Positions 15,327 to 23,510 of a stretch of DNA of 64,000 nucleotides are shown here, one piece after another. How positions within the stretch are numbered: the first letter of the stretch is position 1; the number at the start of each line of letters is the position of its first letter. Made by a program: the position numbers and the translations under genes. This DNA is from Marinicellulosiphila megalodicopiae. Lineage in GTDB: Bacteria > Pseudomonadota > Gammaproteobacteria > Pseudomonadales > Natronospirillaceae. Where the stretch lies: NCBI RefSeq assembly GCF_045862395.1, contig NZ_AP023087.1:4526001-4590000 (forward strand), in the 5' to 3' direction. A model generated the notes under the pieces. The model did not search any database and was not told the DNA's origin. It worked only from the letters and a program-made list of their open reading frames with translations.

Positions 15327-18134
15327 ATGCTCATGGTTTCTTTTTTTAGTTTTTTACTTGGCAATCGCTCTTTTGTTAAATCAAAGGAATTGGCTAATTT
15401 ACGCGGTCAGGTTCAGGCGATTAATAAATCTCAGGCCGTTATTGAATTTGATATGGAAGGTCATATTTTAATGGCCAATGACAATTTTTTATCGACTTTA
15501 GGCTATAGCCTTGAAGAAATTAAAGGCAAACATCACCGTTTATTTGTTGATGCACACACAGCAAAAAGCGATGAATATAAACAGTTTTGGCAACAATTAA
15601 ATAATGGAGAGTACGTTTCTGGACAGTTTATGCGCGTGTCTAAAAACAAGCAGCCAGTCTGGATTGAAGCCAGCTACAATCCTATTTTCAATCACTGTAA
15701 TCAACCTTATAAAGTTGTAAAGTACGCGACGGACATTACTCAAAAGGTTATTCAAGCAGCGGATTTTTCTGGCCAATTAAAAGCCATCGGACTTTCTCAG
15801 GCGGTCATTGAATTTGATTTAAAGGGCAATATATTAACAGCTAATGATAATTTTTTATCAACAGTTGGTTATCAACTTAATGAAATTCAGGGTTGCCATC
15901 ACAGTATGTTTGTAGAGCCTGAATATGCAAAAAGCAAAGAATATCAAGCGTTTTGGCACAAACTAGGTTCGGGTCAAAGCAGTGTAGGTGAGTTCAAACG
16001 ACTTGGCAAAGGTGCAAAAGAAGTTTGGCTAAACGCCAGTTACAACCCTATTATGGATGCCAATAACACCCCATTTAAAGTCGTTAAATACGCAACAGAC
16101 ATCACAGAAGAGAAATTAAAAAATGCTTTTGTTACTGGTCAACTAGCCGCTATCAACAAAGCGCAGGCAGTGATTGAGTTTGATGTTCATGGAAATATTC
16201 TACATGCCAATGAAAATTTTCTGCACACGTTAGGATATCAATTAGAGGAAATTGTAGGCAAACATCATCGAATGTTTGTCGATTCAAAACTTCACAACAG
16301 TTCTGAATATTCACAATTTTGGCAAAATTTAGCAAAAGGTCAATATGAAGCAGGACAGTATCGCCGTATTGGCAAGCACCAAAAAGAAATATGGATCCAG
16401 GCTAGCTATAATCCTATTTTAGATATGAATAATCAGGTATTTAAAGTCGTTAAATACGCAACGGATATTACTGAAGATGTGATTCAAAATGCAGATTTTA
16501 AAGGTCAGTTGGCAGCAATTGGCAAGGTGCAGGCAGTCATTGAATTTGATTTAAAAGGCAATATATTACATGCAAATGATAACTTTTTATCCACACTGGG
16601 TTACAGTTTAAACGAAATAAAAGGCAAGCATCACAGTATATTTGTGGATAAGTCCTATAGCCACACCGATGCATATAAACAGTTTTGGAAAAAATTAGAA
16701 GCTGGTAATTTCGAAGCCGGTCAATACAAACGTATTGATAAAAAAGGCAAGGAAGTATGGATTCAAGCCAGTTACAATCCGATTTTTGATGCCGTAGGCA
16801 AACCTTTTAAGGTTGTAAAATACGCAACAAATATCACCGAAAGTAAACTTAAAAACGCAGATTACGAAGGTCAATTAGCTGCTATCGGTAAGGCACAGGC
16901 AGTGATTGAATTTGATTTAAAAGGCAATATTTTAACCGCCAATGATAACTTTTTATCCACATTAGGTTACAAGTTAAGTGAAATTAAGGGTAAACACCAT
17001 AGTATGTTTGTTGAGCCTTCCCACTCTAAAAGTACTCAATACAAGCAATTCTGGGAAAATTTAAGCCGTGGAGAATACGATTCAGGGCAATATAAACGTA
17101 TTGCAAAAAATGGTGATGCTGTTTGGATACAAGCATCCTACAACCCGATTATGGATGCTGATAATCGCCCGTTTAAAGTTGTAAAATACGCCACAGATGT
17201 GACCGAGCAAGTTAATGCGGCCAATGCATTACAAACAACCGTTGATGAAGTTCAAAAAGCAGTAACGGCTGCTTCAAACAATGATTTATCAATACGGATT
17301 GGCCTGGAAGGCAAAAGTGGAATGTTGCGCGAATTATCCAGTGGCGTTAACGATATGTTAGAAAATATGTCTGACATTGTGCGACAAATATTAACAGCCG
17401 CTCAAGATATCACCACAGGCTCAACTGAAATAGCCAGCGGGAATAATGATTTATCTCTACGCACAGAACAGCAAGCTGCTAGTTTAGAAGAAACCGCTTC
17501 GAGCATGGAGCAACTTACTGCAACAGTGCAAACCAATGCAGTCAGCGCACGAAACGCAGATGACCTCGCATCTTCAGCTGCCATAATAGCCCAAGAAGGC
17601 GGGGACAGCATCAAAACAGTCATAACGACTATGACACAAATCAGTCAGTCTTCAGCTAAAATTGTGGATATCTTAGCTGTGATAGATGCTATTGCGTTTC
17701 AAACGAATATATTGGCTTTAAATGCAGCAGTCGAAGCAGCAAGAGCGGGTGAACAAGGTCGCGGATTTGCTGTGGTTGCCTCTGAAGTGAGATCATTAGC
17801 TCAGCGCTCAGCCACTGCTGCAAAAGACATTAAATCCTTAATTGAAGTGTCTGCTAACAAAATTGAAAACGGCAATCTTCAAGTTGCAAAATCTGGCGAA
17901 ACCATGGAAAAAATAGTGACATCCATCAGTGATGTAAACACACTTGTTCGTCAAATTGCCGATGCATCTCAAGAGCAGGCATCTGGAATTAATCAGGTAT
18001 CCATTGCCGTCTCGCAAATGGATGAAATGACGCAACAAAATGCCGCCTTAGTTGAAGAAGCCGCTTCAGCTGCAAAAAGCCTTCAGTTTCAAGCTGAAAA
18101 ATTAAATAATCGTGTATCCCAATTCCGTTTATAA
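15327..18134 (+). CDS. Soluble methyl-accepting chemotaxis protein with five tandem PAS domains (BdlA-like)
   Basis: A 935-residue receptor. Five PAS modules of exactly 122 residues begin at residues 25, 147, 269, 391 and 513. Each contains QAVIEFD, ANDNFL (or ANENFL), HH..FV, EVWI or similar, ASYNPI and VVKYAT. After residue 635 comes a linker and the signalling domain with the conserved hairpin tip QTNILALNAAVEAA, GEQGRGFAVVASEVR. There is only a short hydrophobic N-terminus and no periplasmic domain, so it should be cytoplasmic or weakly membrane-associated. The layout is that of BdlA and Aer-like receptors, which sense redox or energy state through PAS-bound cofactors and in BdlA control biofilm dispersal. 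The C-terminus (NNRVSQFRL) has no NWETF-type CheR tether. ATG 15333 is an equally good start. Confidence 0.92.
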   Translation: MLMVSFFSFLLGNRSFVKSKELANLRGQVQAINKSQAVIEFDMEGHILMANDNFLSTLGYSLEEIKGKHHRLFVDAHTAKSDEYKQFWQQLNNGEYVSGQFMRVSKNKQPVWIEASYNPIFNHCNQPYKVVKYATDITQKVIQAADFSGQLKAIGLSQAVIEFDLKGNILTANDNFLSTVGYQLNEIQGCHHSMFVEPEYAKSKEYQAFWHKLGSGQSSVGEFKRLGKGAKEVWLNASYNPIMDANNTPFKVVKYATDITEEKLKNAFVTGQLAAINKAQAVIEFDVHGNILHANENFLHTLGYQLEEIVGKHHRMFVDSKLHNSSEYSQFWQNLAKGQYEAGQYRRIGKHQKEIWIQASYNPILDMNNQVFKVVKYATDITEDVIQNADFKGQLAAIGKVQAVIEFDLKGNILHANDNFLSTLGYSLNEIKGKHHSIFVDKSYSHTDAYKQFWKKLEAGNFEAGQYKRIDKKGKEVWIQASYNPIFDAVGKPFKVVKYATNITESKLKNADYEGQLAAIGKAQAVIEFDLKGNILTANDNFLSTLGYKLSEIKGKHHSMFVEPSHSKSTQYKQFWENLSRGEYDSGQYKRIAKNGDAVWIQASYNPIMDADNRPFKVVKYATDVTEQVNAANALQTTVDEVQKAVTAASNNDLSIRIGLEGKSGMLRELSSGVNDMLENMSDIVRQILTAAQDITTGSTEIASGNNDLSLRTEQQAASLEETASSMEQLTATVQTNAVSARNADDLASSAAIIAQEGGDSIKTVITTMTQISQSSAKIVDILAVIDAIAFQTNILALNAAVEAARAGEQGRGFAVVASEVRSLAQRSATAAKDIKSLIEVSANKIENGNLQVAKSGETMEKIVTSISDVNTLVRQIADASQEQASGINQVSIAVSQMDEMTQQNAALVEEAASAAKSLQFQAEKLNNRVSQFRL
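15399..17228 (+). repeat. Five direct 366-bp repeats encoding PAS modules
   Basis: The CAG codon of the QAVIEFD motif recurs at 15432, 15798, 16164, 16530 and 16896: every step is exactly 366 bp with no insertion or deletion. Units 15399-15764, 15765-16130, 16131-16496, 16497-16862 and 16863-17228 differ by many substitutions, so the duplication is not brand new, but the phase is perfectly kept. Confidence 0.9.
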
Positions 18135-18352
18135 TTTTTCTGCATTTTGGATTATTTATTGAGATTGATAGAATCTACTCATTTTATCAAAACGCTGAAT
18201 AAATTTAATTTCTGAAGGCGCGTAAGGACTTAAAAGCAAACCTCTTATTTCCAAAATATTAACCAAGTATACAATTTTGATGTGGACATCTTTTAGAACT
18301 TGGATGATGGCCACTAATTTTTATTTGACTTATTTCGATCATTGCTATTTAC

Positions 18353-18364
18353 TTGTATGTACAA
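18353..18364. promoter_or_regulatory. Possible MarR-type operator
   Basis: TTGTA-TG-TACAA is a short palindrome 36 bases before the marR-like start codon. MarR proteins often bind palindromes of TTG-N-CAA form in their own promoters. The assignment rests on position and symmetry only. Confidence 0.3.
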
Positions 18365-18399
18365 TCAATCAAATAACAAAACAATTATACTGAGACCCT

Positions 18400-18822
18400 A
18401 TGTTTGAAACATGCCTATATTTTAATTTAAATCGAACCACTCGCCTGATAAATAAGATTTGGGATGACGCATTTAAGCAACATTCAATTTCACCTTCCCA
18501 TGGATATTTACTACTTGCAATTCATCATGATTCATCTCAATTAACCGCCAATAATTTAAAAGATATTTTACAATTAGAAATTTCAACCATTACCCGATTT
18601 ATTGATGTTCTAGAAAAAAATAAATGGGTAAAACGGATTACTTCACCCAGTGATAAACGCAGTAAATTTATTAGCCTGACAGCAAGTGGGCAACGTTTTG
18701 CCATTGAATTAGACAAAACGGCAAAGCAGTTATTTAAGACAGCACGCAAAAAAATAAATCCCGAAACTGTTGAGCAATGCGTGACACTTTGTCATAAAAT
18801 TTCAGAAGAACTCAGTGTGTAA
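18400..18822 (+). CDS. MarR family transcriptional regulator
   Basis: A 140-residue winged-helix DNA-binding protein. The recognition region LTANNLKDILQLEISTITRF (about 48-67), followed by IDVLEKNKWVKR and the wing SPSDKRSKFISLTASGQ, is the MarR pattern, including the D-R pair of the wing. MarR proteins usually repress neighbouring genes and release DNA on binding a small ligand. The next two genes start 24 bases downstream and then overlap, so it probably controls its own operon. The ligand is unknown. GAGA lies about 6 nt before the ATG. Confidence 0.88.
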   Translation: MFETCLYFNLNRTTRLINKIWDDAFKQHSISPSHGYLLLAIHHDSSQLTANNLKDILQLEISTITRFIDVLEKNKWVKRITSPSDKRSKFISLTASGQRFAIELDKTAKQLFKTARKKINPETVEQCVTLCHKISEELSV

Positions 18823-18845
18823 TTGACAACACTAAAGGAATCAAT

Positions 18846-19373
18846 ATGTTTTTTGAAAACCAACTTAAAGCGCAAAATAAGTATCAAGATAAAACACTAC
18901 CGCCAAAAGTGATATTAGAAAAAATGATCACGCAATATCTAAATCATACTCAGATTCAATTTATAGAAGAATTTCATTTTTGTTTTATAGCCACCAGTAA
19001 TATGCAAGGAGATTGTGATTGCAGCTTTCGCGGAAGCGATTGCGATGAAAACACAGGTAACCTACTGCCTTTATTAGAAGTGATCGACCAAAAAACGCTG
19101 CTCATGCCCGATTTTTCTGGCAATGGATTATTGGATAGCGTTGGTAACTTGATAGACAACCCAAATATAGGGCTATTATTTATTCATCCTGATAAAGCGC
19201 AAAGACTGCGTGTGAATGGTAGCGTTAAAATAATCCTCCCGTCTGACGAGCATTTAAATACATGGCCAAAAGCAAAACGTATTTTGTTAATAAAAATTAA
19301 TCGAGTGTTTTTTAATTGCCATCAACGTATTAAATCTTCCATATCAAATATGAATACTTTAGGAAAAAAATGA
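18846..19373 (+). CDS. Pyridoxamine 5'-phosphate oxidase-like (FMN-binding split barrel) protein
   Basis: The 175-residue product carries the split-barrel pattern of PNPOx-like flavoproteins: FCFIATSNMQGDCDCSFRG (about 43-61), LLMPDFSGNGLLDSVGNL, NPNIGLLFIHP and RLRVNGSVKI. These are the strands that bind FMN in relatives acting on small molecules. The true substrate is not known, and a vitamin B6 role is not implied. AAAGGAA lies just upstream. It is second in a MarR-led operon and overlaps the next gene by 4 nt (ATGA). Confidence 0.8.
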   Translation: MFFENQLKAQNKYQDKTLPPKVILEKMITQYLNHTQIQFIEEFHFCFIATSNMQGDCDCSFRGSDCDENTGNLLPLLEVIDQKTLLMPDFSGNGLLDSVGNLIDNPNIGLLFIHPDKAQRLRVNGSVKIILPSDEHLNTWPKAKRILLIKINRVFFNCHQRIKSSISNMNTLGKK

Positions 19374-19555
19374 CTGAATCTAAATTTAAAAAACTAACCT
19401 TTGAGCGTATAACTGGTGAAATAATTTCAAACACGAATCAACCAAGTGAGCGTGAATTAAAACTATTAGATTTTATATATGAACAGGAATTACAAATTAT
19501 CGAAATCACAAAAACCTATGCTCAAGAAATTGAAGCGGCATCATGTTTTTTATAA
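19370..19555 (+). CDS. Small unknown protein translationally coupled to the PNPOx-like gene
   Basis: 61 residues, charged and probably helical (ERELKLLDFIYEQELQIIEI), ending in CFL. The ATG overlaps the preceding stop codon (ATGA), and AGGA lies about 7 nt upstream, which supports real translation. I do not recognise a family. A 17-bp minisatellite starts with the first base after its stop codon. Confidence 0.6.
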   Translation: MTESKFKKLTFERITGEIISNTNQPSERELKLLDFIYEQELQIIEITKTYAQEIEAASCFL

Positions 19556-19757
19556 ATTTTAATTTTGGTTTAATTAAAATTTTGGTTTAATTAAAATTTT
19601 GGTTTAATTAAAATTTTGGTTTAATTAAAATTTTGGTTTAATTAAAATTTTGGTTTGATTAAAATTTTGGTTTGATTAAAATTTTGGTTTGATAAATAGC
19701 TGGATTTGATAAATAGTCGGGGTTGATAAATAGTCGAGGTTGATAAATAGTTGCAAT
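19556..19757. repeat. 17-bp minisatellite directly after a stop codon
   Basis: Unit AAAATTTTGGTTTAATT. The GG of the unit recurs at 19567, 19584, 19601, 19618, 19635, 19652, 19669 and 19686, an exact 17-bp step. Copies drift to TTTGATT and then to GGTTGATAAATAGTCGA near 19702, 19720 and 19738, so about twelve units in total. The outer copies are the most diverged. Most units contain an in-frame stop. Confidence 0.9.
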
Positions 19758-19786
19758 ATAAATGATCACATAAATTTATGTACATA

Positions 19787-19834
19787 GTATATCTAACTGT
19801 TAAACCTGTAAGAAGGTTAGATAGTTAGATATAC
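19787..19834. terminator. Large imperfect hairpin between convergent genes
   Basis: GTATATCTAACTGTTAAACC (19787-19806) pairs with GGTTAGATAGTTAGATATAC (19815-19834), 20 bp with few mismatches and an 8-nt loop. It ends 12 bases after the minus-strand gene and sits between converging transcripts. There is no strong T tract, so it may act as a transcript end or RNA stabiliser. Confidence 0.5.
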
Positions 19835-19846
19835 AATTTTACGCTT

Positions 19847-20047
19847 TTAATGTTTACGCATATTATTGTAAGTGTTGGGTGTGTGCAAATCTTCAAATCC
19901 TGTGATGCCTGCATCTACCGATTCTACTTTTCCACCACGATTTAAAAATGCTTCTATATCAGCAGATACTTGGCTTGCGCGTTTTGAGTGGTTTTGAATA
20001 ATCACATGTGATGTTTTTGGTTTTTGTGGGGTAATGATTTTACGCAT
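19847..20047 (-). CDS. Small SutA-like protein
   Basis: With start ATG 20047 the product has 66 residues. AAGGAG lies 7 nt before this ATG, so the longer reading from 20089 is unlikely. The N-terminus is basic (MRKIITPQKPKTSH). The C-terminal half contains DIEAFLNRGGKVESVDAGI, close in form to the EEFLARGGKVQEV segment that I recall near the end of Pseudomonas SutA, a small RNA polymerase-binding protein used in slow growth. SutA has an acidic N-terminus; this one is basic, so it is a relative at best. It is monocistronic. Confidence 0.6.
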   Translation of the reverse strand: MRKIITPQKPKTSHVIIQNHSKRASQVSADIEAFLNRGGKVESVDAGITGFEDLHTPNTYNNMRKH

Positions 20048-20222
20048 TTTCGACTCCTTAAATCGACAGTGAATGAAAGCCCGCATCAAAGGATAAATAT
20101 TTAATTCATCAGTGTTAAAGCGGTCATAAAATAATAGATTACATCAATATTTTTGCTGTTCGATTTTTAGACTAAAAATGTATAAAAATTGAATTTTCAT
20201 ACTTTTAATATTCACTAGACAT

Positions 20223-20243
20223 AAAAAAAGACCCGAAGGTCTG
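20223..20243 (-). terminator. Intrinsic terminator of the chemoreceptor gene
   Basis: On the minus strand AGACC-TTCG-GGTCT followed by TTTTTTT, a short stem with a very stable UUCG tetraloop, 13 bases after the stop codon. Confidence 0.85.
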
Positions 20244-20255
20244 TTAGTCGATCCA

Positions 20256-21872
20256 TTATTCATTCTTAAATCTATTAGCAAGAATATTAAATGAATCAGT
20301 AAGCTTATTTAAGTCGGCGCTAATTTCTTTAGACTTATTTGTCATTGCAGCGCTTTCCTGACTGTTATCGCGAATTTGTACCACAATACTCGAAATATCC
20401 TCAGCAACTGTTGTTTGCTCATTAGCAGCAGTTGATATTTGAATATTCATATCATTAATTGCGCTGATGGATTTAGCAATATCTGCTAAAATTCCCGATG
20501 CCGTATTGACTTGCTCCACAACATCATCTGAGCGTTCTTGGCCTGTAGACATAGCGGTCACAGCATTGTTGGCACCATTTTGTACCGTTTCTAAAATCGA
20601 CTGAATTTCACTTGTAGATTGTTGGGTTTTTTGGGCAAGGGTTCGAACTTCATCTGCCACTACGGCAAAACCTCGACCCTGTTCACCAGCACGCGCGGCT
20701 TCAATTGCAGCATTTAATGCAAGTAAATTAGTTTGTTCAGCGATGCCTTTAATTACATCTAAAACAGCACCAACATTGTTTGTATTCTCTGCTAGATTTT
20801 TTACAACTGCAGTGGCATTTTTTATTTCTTGTACAAAAGTATCAATACTTGCAATGGCATTGTTCATGGCAGTTGAACCTTTTGTCGCCAACTTATTGGT
20901 ACTTTCAGTTTCACTGGCTGTAGTGCTTGCATTATTAGCAACATCTTGAGCAGTATGAGCCATTTCCTGAATAGCTGTAGCCACTTGTTCGGTACGACTT
21001 TTTTGACCCTCCGAAATACTCACCGCCTGATTAGACATTTTATCTAAAGAATGGGATGAACTAGAAAGCTGCTGACTAGAGTGCTGTAAATTTTCCATGA
21101 CAGACTTCATGAAATCTTTCACTTGATTAATCGAGTGATTCAACACCCCTAACTCATCAGTACGCTCATCATCCAAAGGTTCCGTAATTTTACCTTTGGA
21201 TACTTCGGACAAATCTGAAATACTTGCCTTTATTGGATTTACTACAAAGTGAGTAATAATATAAGCCGTTATAATAAAAAATATGAATGAAATAACTATA
21301 GAAATTACGATGCCTTTATTAATTATAAGATCGATAGATTTAAGTGCATTCACCGAAGGGTCTTCCGCAATTTCATATAACTGATCGGACAATGTTTGCA
21401 GTAATGCAGTGGGTTCACGATCAATACCACTTACTGCGGCATCGCCAATAGCGCTATCAAATTTGGCATTATCAAAAGCCTGTTTGCCTTTTGCGTAAGC
21501 TGCACCCATTTTAAGATGATCAACTTTGAATTTTTCTGCCAAGGCTAATTGATCTGGATAATCTTTTAAATGCTTAATTAATTCATCCACCTTTGCTTGA
21601 GTGATCGCCTGTTGAGCTAAAAATTTATCCCAATATTTTTTATTCTGTGCGCTGTCACTGCCTCGAAGTAATACGTTTTTCCATTCTTGAACTTGTTTTT
21701 TAAATTCAAACCCTGCCTCAACTGACAGCAATTGATTTCGGTCCATCGTAAGGCCAAGTTTTACAGATTTACCATTGTTCAGTAATTCTAAGCCGTTAAA
21801 TAGAGTGAGTGATAAAAAGGATAGTGCAATCACAGAAAGCATTTTGTTGCGAATTGAGAGATTTGACCACAT
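20256..21872 (-). CDS. Methyl-accepting chemotaxis protein, transmembrane
   Basis: A 538-residue receptor from ATG 21872 (MWSNLSIRNKM); an alternative TTG four codons earlier is less likely. TM1 is about residues 10-33. A helical periplasmic sensor of about 150 residues follows, then TM2 (about 186-210), HAMP (211-263) and the signalling domain with EQTNLLALNAAIEAA and GEQGRGFAVVADEVRTLA. It reports ligand binding to CheA through CheW. The periplasmic part is an all-helical bundle of four-helix type with no recognisable ligand motif. The C-terminus lacks a CheR tether pentapeptide. It is monocistronic, with its own terminator. Confidence 0.93.
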   Translation of the reverse strand: MWSNLSIRNKMLSVIALSFLSLTLFNGLELLNNGKSVKLGLTMDRNQLLSVEAGFEFKKQVQEWKNVLLRGSDSAQNKKYWDKFLAQQAITQAKVDELIKHLKDYPDQLALAEKFKVDHLKMGAAYAKGKQAFDNAKFDSAIGDAAVSGIDREPTALLQTLSDQLYEIAEDPSVNALKSIDLIINKGIVISIVISFIFFIITAYIITHFVVNPIKASISDLSEVSKGKITEPLDDERTDELGVLNHSINQVKDFMKSVMENLQHSSQQLSSSSHSLDKMSNQAVSISEGQKSRTEQVATAIQEMAHTAQDVANNASTTASETESTNKLATKGSTAMNNAIASIDTFVQEIKNATAVVKNLAENTNNVGAVLDVIKGIAEQTNLLALNAAIEAARAGEQGRGFAVVADEVRTLAQKTQQSTSEIQSILETVQNGANNAVTAMSTGQERSDDVVEQVNTASGILADIAKSISAINDMNIQISTAANEQTTVAEDISSIVVQIRDNSQESAAMTNKSKEISADLNKLTDSFNILANRFKNE

Positions 21873-21994
21873 ATGTTTTTCCAACTGTATTCGTGTTTAT
21901 GAATTCAGTGTAGACAACATAGTGGTTTAGTAAAATTTGAATTGAAATAAATTGTTAAAAAAGTATACAGGGCAAATCCTAGCCTTTTTATTAA

Positions 21995-22243
21995 TTATGA
22001 AATAATTGAAATTTTCTCAAATACAGATTGAACCAACGATAACACGCCGGCTTGATCTTGTTCGGATAATTGATCTTGTTTTATGGTGCTTTGAACCATT
22101 TTGGTAAAATCTTCTTCGAAATTATCTGACGCATCTAATAATGAAACAATCGAAATCACATATCCAAATATAAATAATTCCTGATCATTACAGGTTTTTT
22201 CTTTTTCTAATAAAAAGTCTAATGCTTGTTGTGCCGAACTCAT
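21995..22243 (-). CDS. YfcL family protein
   Basis: 82 residues. The pattern LEKEKTCNDQELFIFGYV, SLLDA and LSEQDQAGVLSLVQSVFE resembles the YfcL family (short helical proteins with DDELFASGYL). The function of YfcL is unknown. Its ATG overlaps the TGA of msrA (22240-22243), so it is translated with msrA. No signal peptide. Confidence 0.65.
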   Translation of the reverse strand: MSSAQQALDFLLEKEKTCNDQELFIFGYVISIVSLLDASDNFEEDFTKMVQSTIKQDQLSEQDQAGVLSLVQSVFEKISIIS

Positions 22244-22857
22244 TTAAATATTCCTCTTAATGCGCAATATCCATCTGGAAGTTTTGCTAAATATTGTTGA
22301 TGCTCTGGCTGCGCAAAATAAAATATGAAGTCAGTTTCGATTTCTGTTGTAATTTGTGCATGTCCAATATCTTTAAGCTTTTTGGCAAAAGATTGTTGTG
22401 AAGCTAGAGCAAGTTTTAATTGTTGATTGTTGCAAAAAATAGCAGAGCGGTAAACGGTGCCAATATCATTTCCCTGCCTCATACCCTGGCTAGGATCGTG
22501 ATTTTCCCAAAAAATCGTCAATAATTCGTTTACTGACACAATTTGAGGATTAAACGTCACTTTTACAGTTTCTGTATGACCTGTTTTACCTGTACAAGTT
22601 TGCTCATAAGTTGGATAAGCAGTGATTCCTCCAGCAAACCCAACAGCGGTATTACTTACCCCTTTAGTTTGCCAAAACAATCGCTCTGCGCCCCAGTAAC
22701 AGCCCATTGCAAAGTAAATAACCTCGTGCTGCTCTGATTGATAATTCAAAGCAGTTTTAAAGATATCATGCTGGCATAAATGGTAAGTATGCGCGGCATT
22801 ATCTTTAAGTGCGTTTTCAGGCTCAATCATCTTGGTTTTGTCAAAAAATAGATTCAT
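22240..22857 (-). CDS. msrA: Peptide-methionine (S)-S-oxide reductase
   Basis: MsrA reduces the S form of methionine sulfoxide in proteins and free amino acid, repairing oxidative damage. The catalytic motif is GCYWGAERLFW (Cys about 52; most homologues have GCFWG). VKVTFNPQIVS, FWENHDPSQGMRQGNDIGT and YRSAIF are typical. The 205-residue length and the N-terminal extension match the long E. coli form. The resolving Cys in GYCALRG is present, but the protein ends at GIFK, so the second recycling Cys of the E. coli tail (GVCLPP) is missing. It forms an operon with the YfcL-like gene. Confidence 0.95.
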   Translation of the reverse strand: MNLFFDKTKMIEPENALKDNAAHTYHLCQHDIFKTALNYQSEQHEVIYFAMGCYWGAERLFWQTKGVSNTAVGFAGGITAYPTYEQTCTGKTGHTETVKVTFNPQIVSVNELLTIFWENHDPSQGMRQGNDIGTVYRSAIFCNNQQLKLALASQQSFAKKLKDIGHAQITTEIETDFIFYFAQPEHQQYLAKLPDGYCALRGIFK

Positions 22858-23039
22858 AACAGGTAAAACCTTTAAAATGGTCTATATTTAAGGAAATTCA
22901 GATAAATGGTGTTTTCCATTTCTGAGTGAATTGATTTCTCTTAAAATAGGTATCTATTGAGCACTATCCGTAACTGCTCAAATTTGGCTGTGAGCTAAAT
23001 AGTTACAAAAAATAGTTGCTAAGTTAAACGGAGCACACC

Positions 23040-23414
23040 ATGTTTGAAAAACGTCGCTTTGAACGAATACAGTTTGATGCAAAAGCACATTTTGAATTTA
23101 ATGATCAATTTATACAAGGCAAGTTGCAGGATATTTCTTTAAAAGGTGCGTTAATTCATCTAAATCATACCTATGAAGGTATATTAGATGGGAATTTAGG
23201 GGATCTAATCATCACATTAAATGACGGAAAAACTCGTTTAACCTTTGGTGCCACGATCGTTTATCATCATTCACACGATGTTGGGCTTGAATGTTTTAAC
23301 ATGGATTTTAAAACCGCCGAGCACATTACACGACTATTATCAGTTAATTTAGGTTCCGAAGATTTATTAGAAAGAGAGCTAGACAAGCTAATAGAGTCGT
23401 CAAATATTCACTAA
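23040..23414 (+). CDS. PilZ domain protein (c-di-GMP receptor)
   Basis: 124 residues, almost only a PilZ domain. The c-di-GMP binding signature is complete: RRFERI at residues 5-10 (RxxxR form) and DISLKGALI at about 32-40 ((D/N)xSxxG form). It should bind c-di-GMP and pass the signal to an unknown partner. GGAG lies about 8 nt before the ATG. It is the likely receiving end for the c-di-GMP enzymes elsewhere in the window. It is monocistronic. Confidence 0.9.
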   Translation: MFEKRRFERIQFDAKAHFEFNDQFIQGKLQDISLKGALIHLNHTYEGILDGNLGDLIITLNDGKTRLTFGATIVYHHSHDVGLECFNMDFKTAEHITRLLSVNLGSEDLLERELDKLIESSNIH

Positions 23415-23510
23415 AATGCTGAATCAAAACTGAACAGTTTGAATTTGGCACTTTAGTTCATAACATATTGTTTGCTAAACTGAAGCTAACAATTAAAGAA
23501 GATTACGATT

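Noticed and set aside
19556..19757. CRISPR array
   Set aside because: The 17-bp units are directly contiguous, with no spacers and no cas genes. It is a minisatellite.
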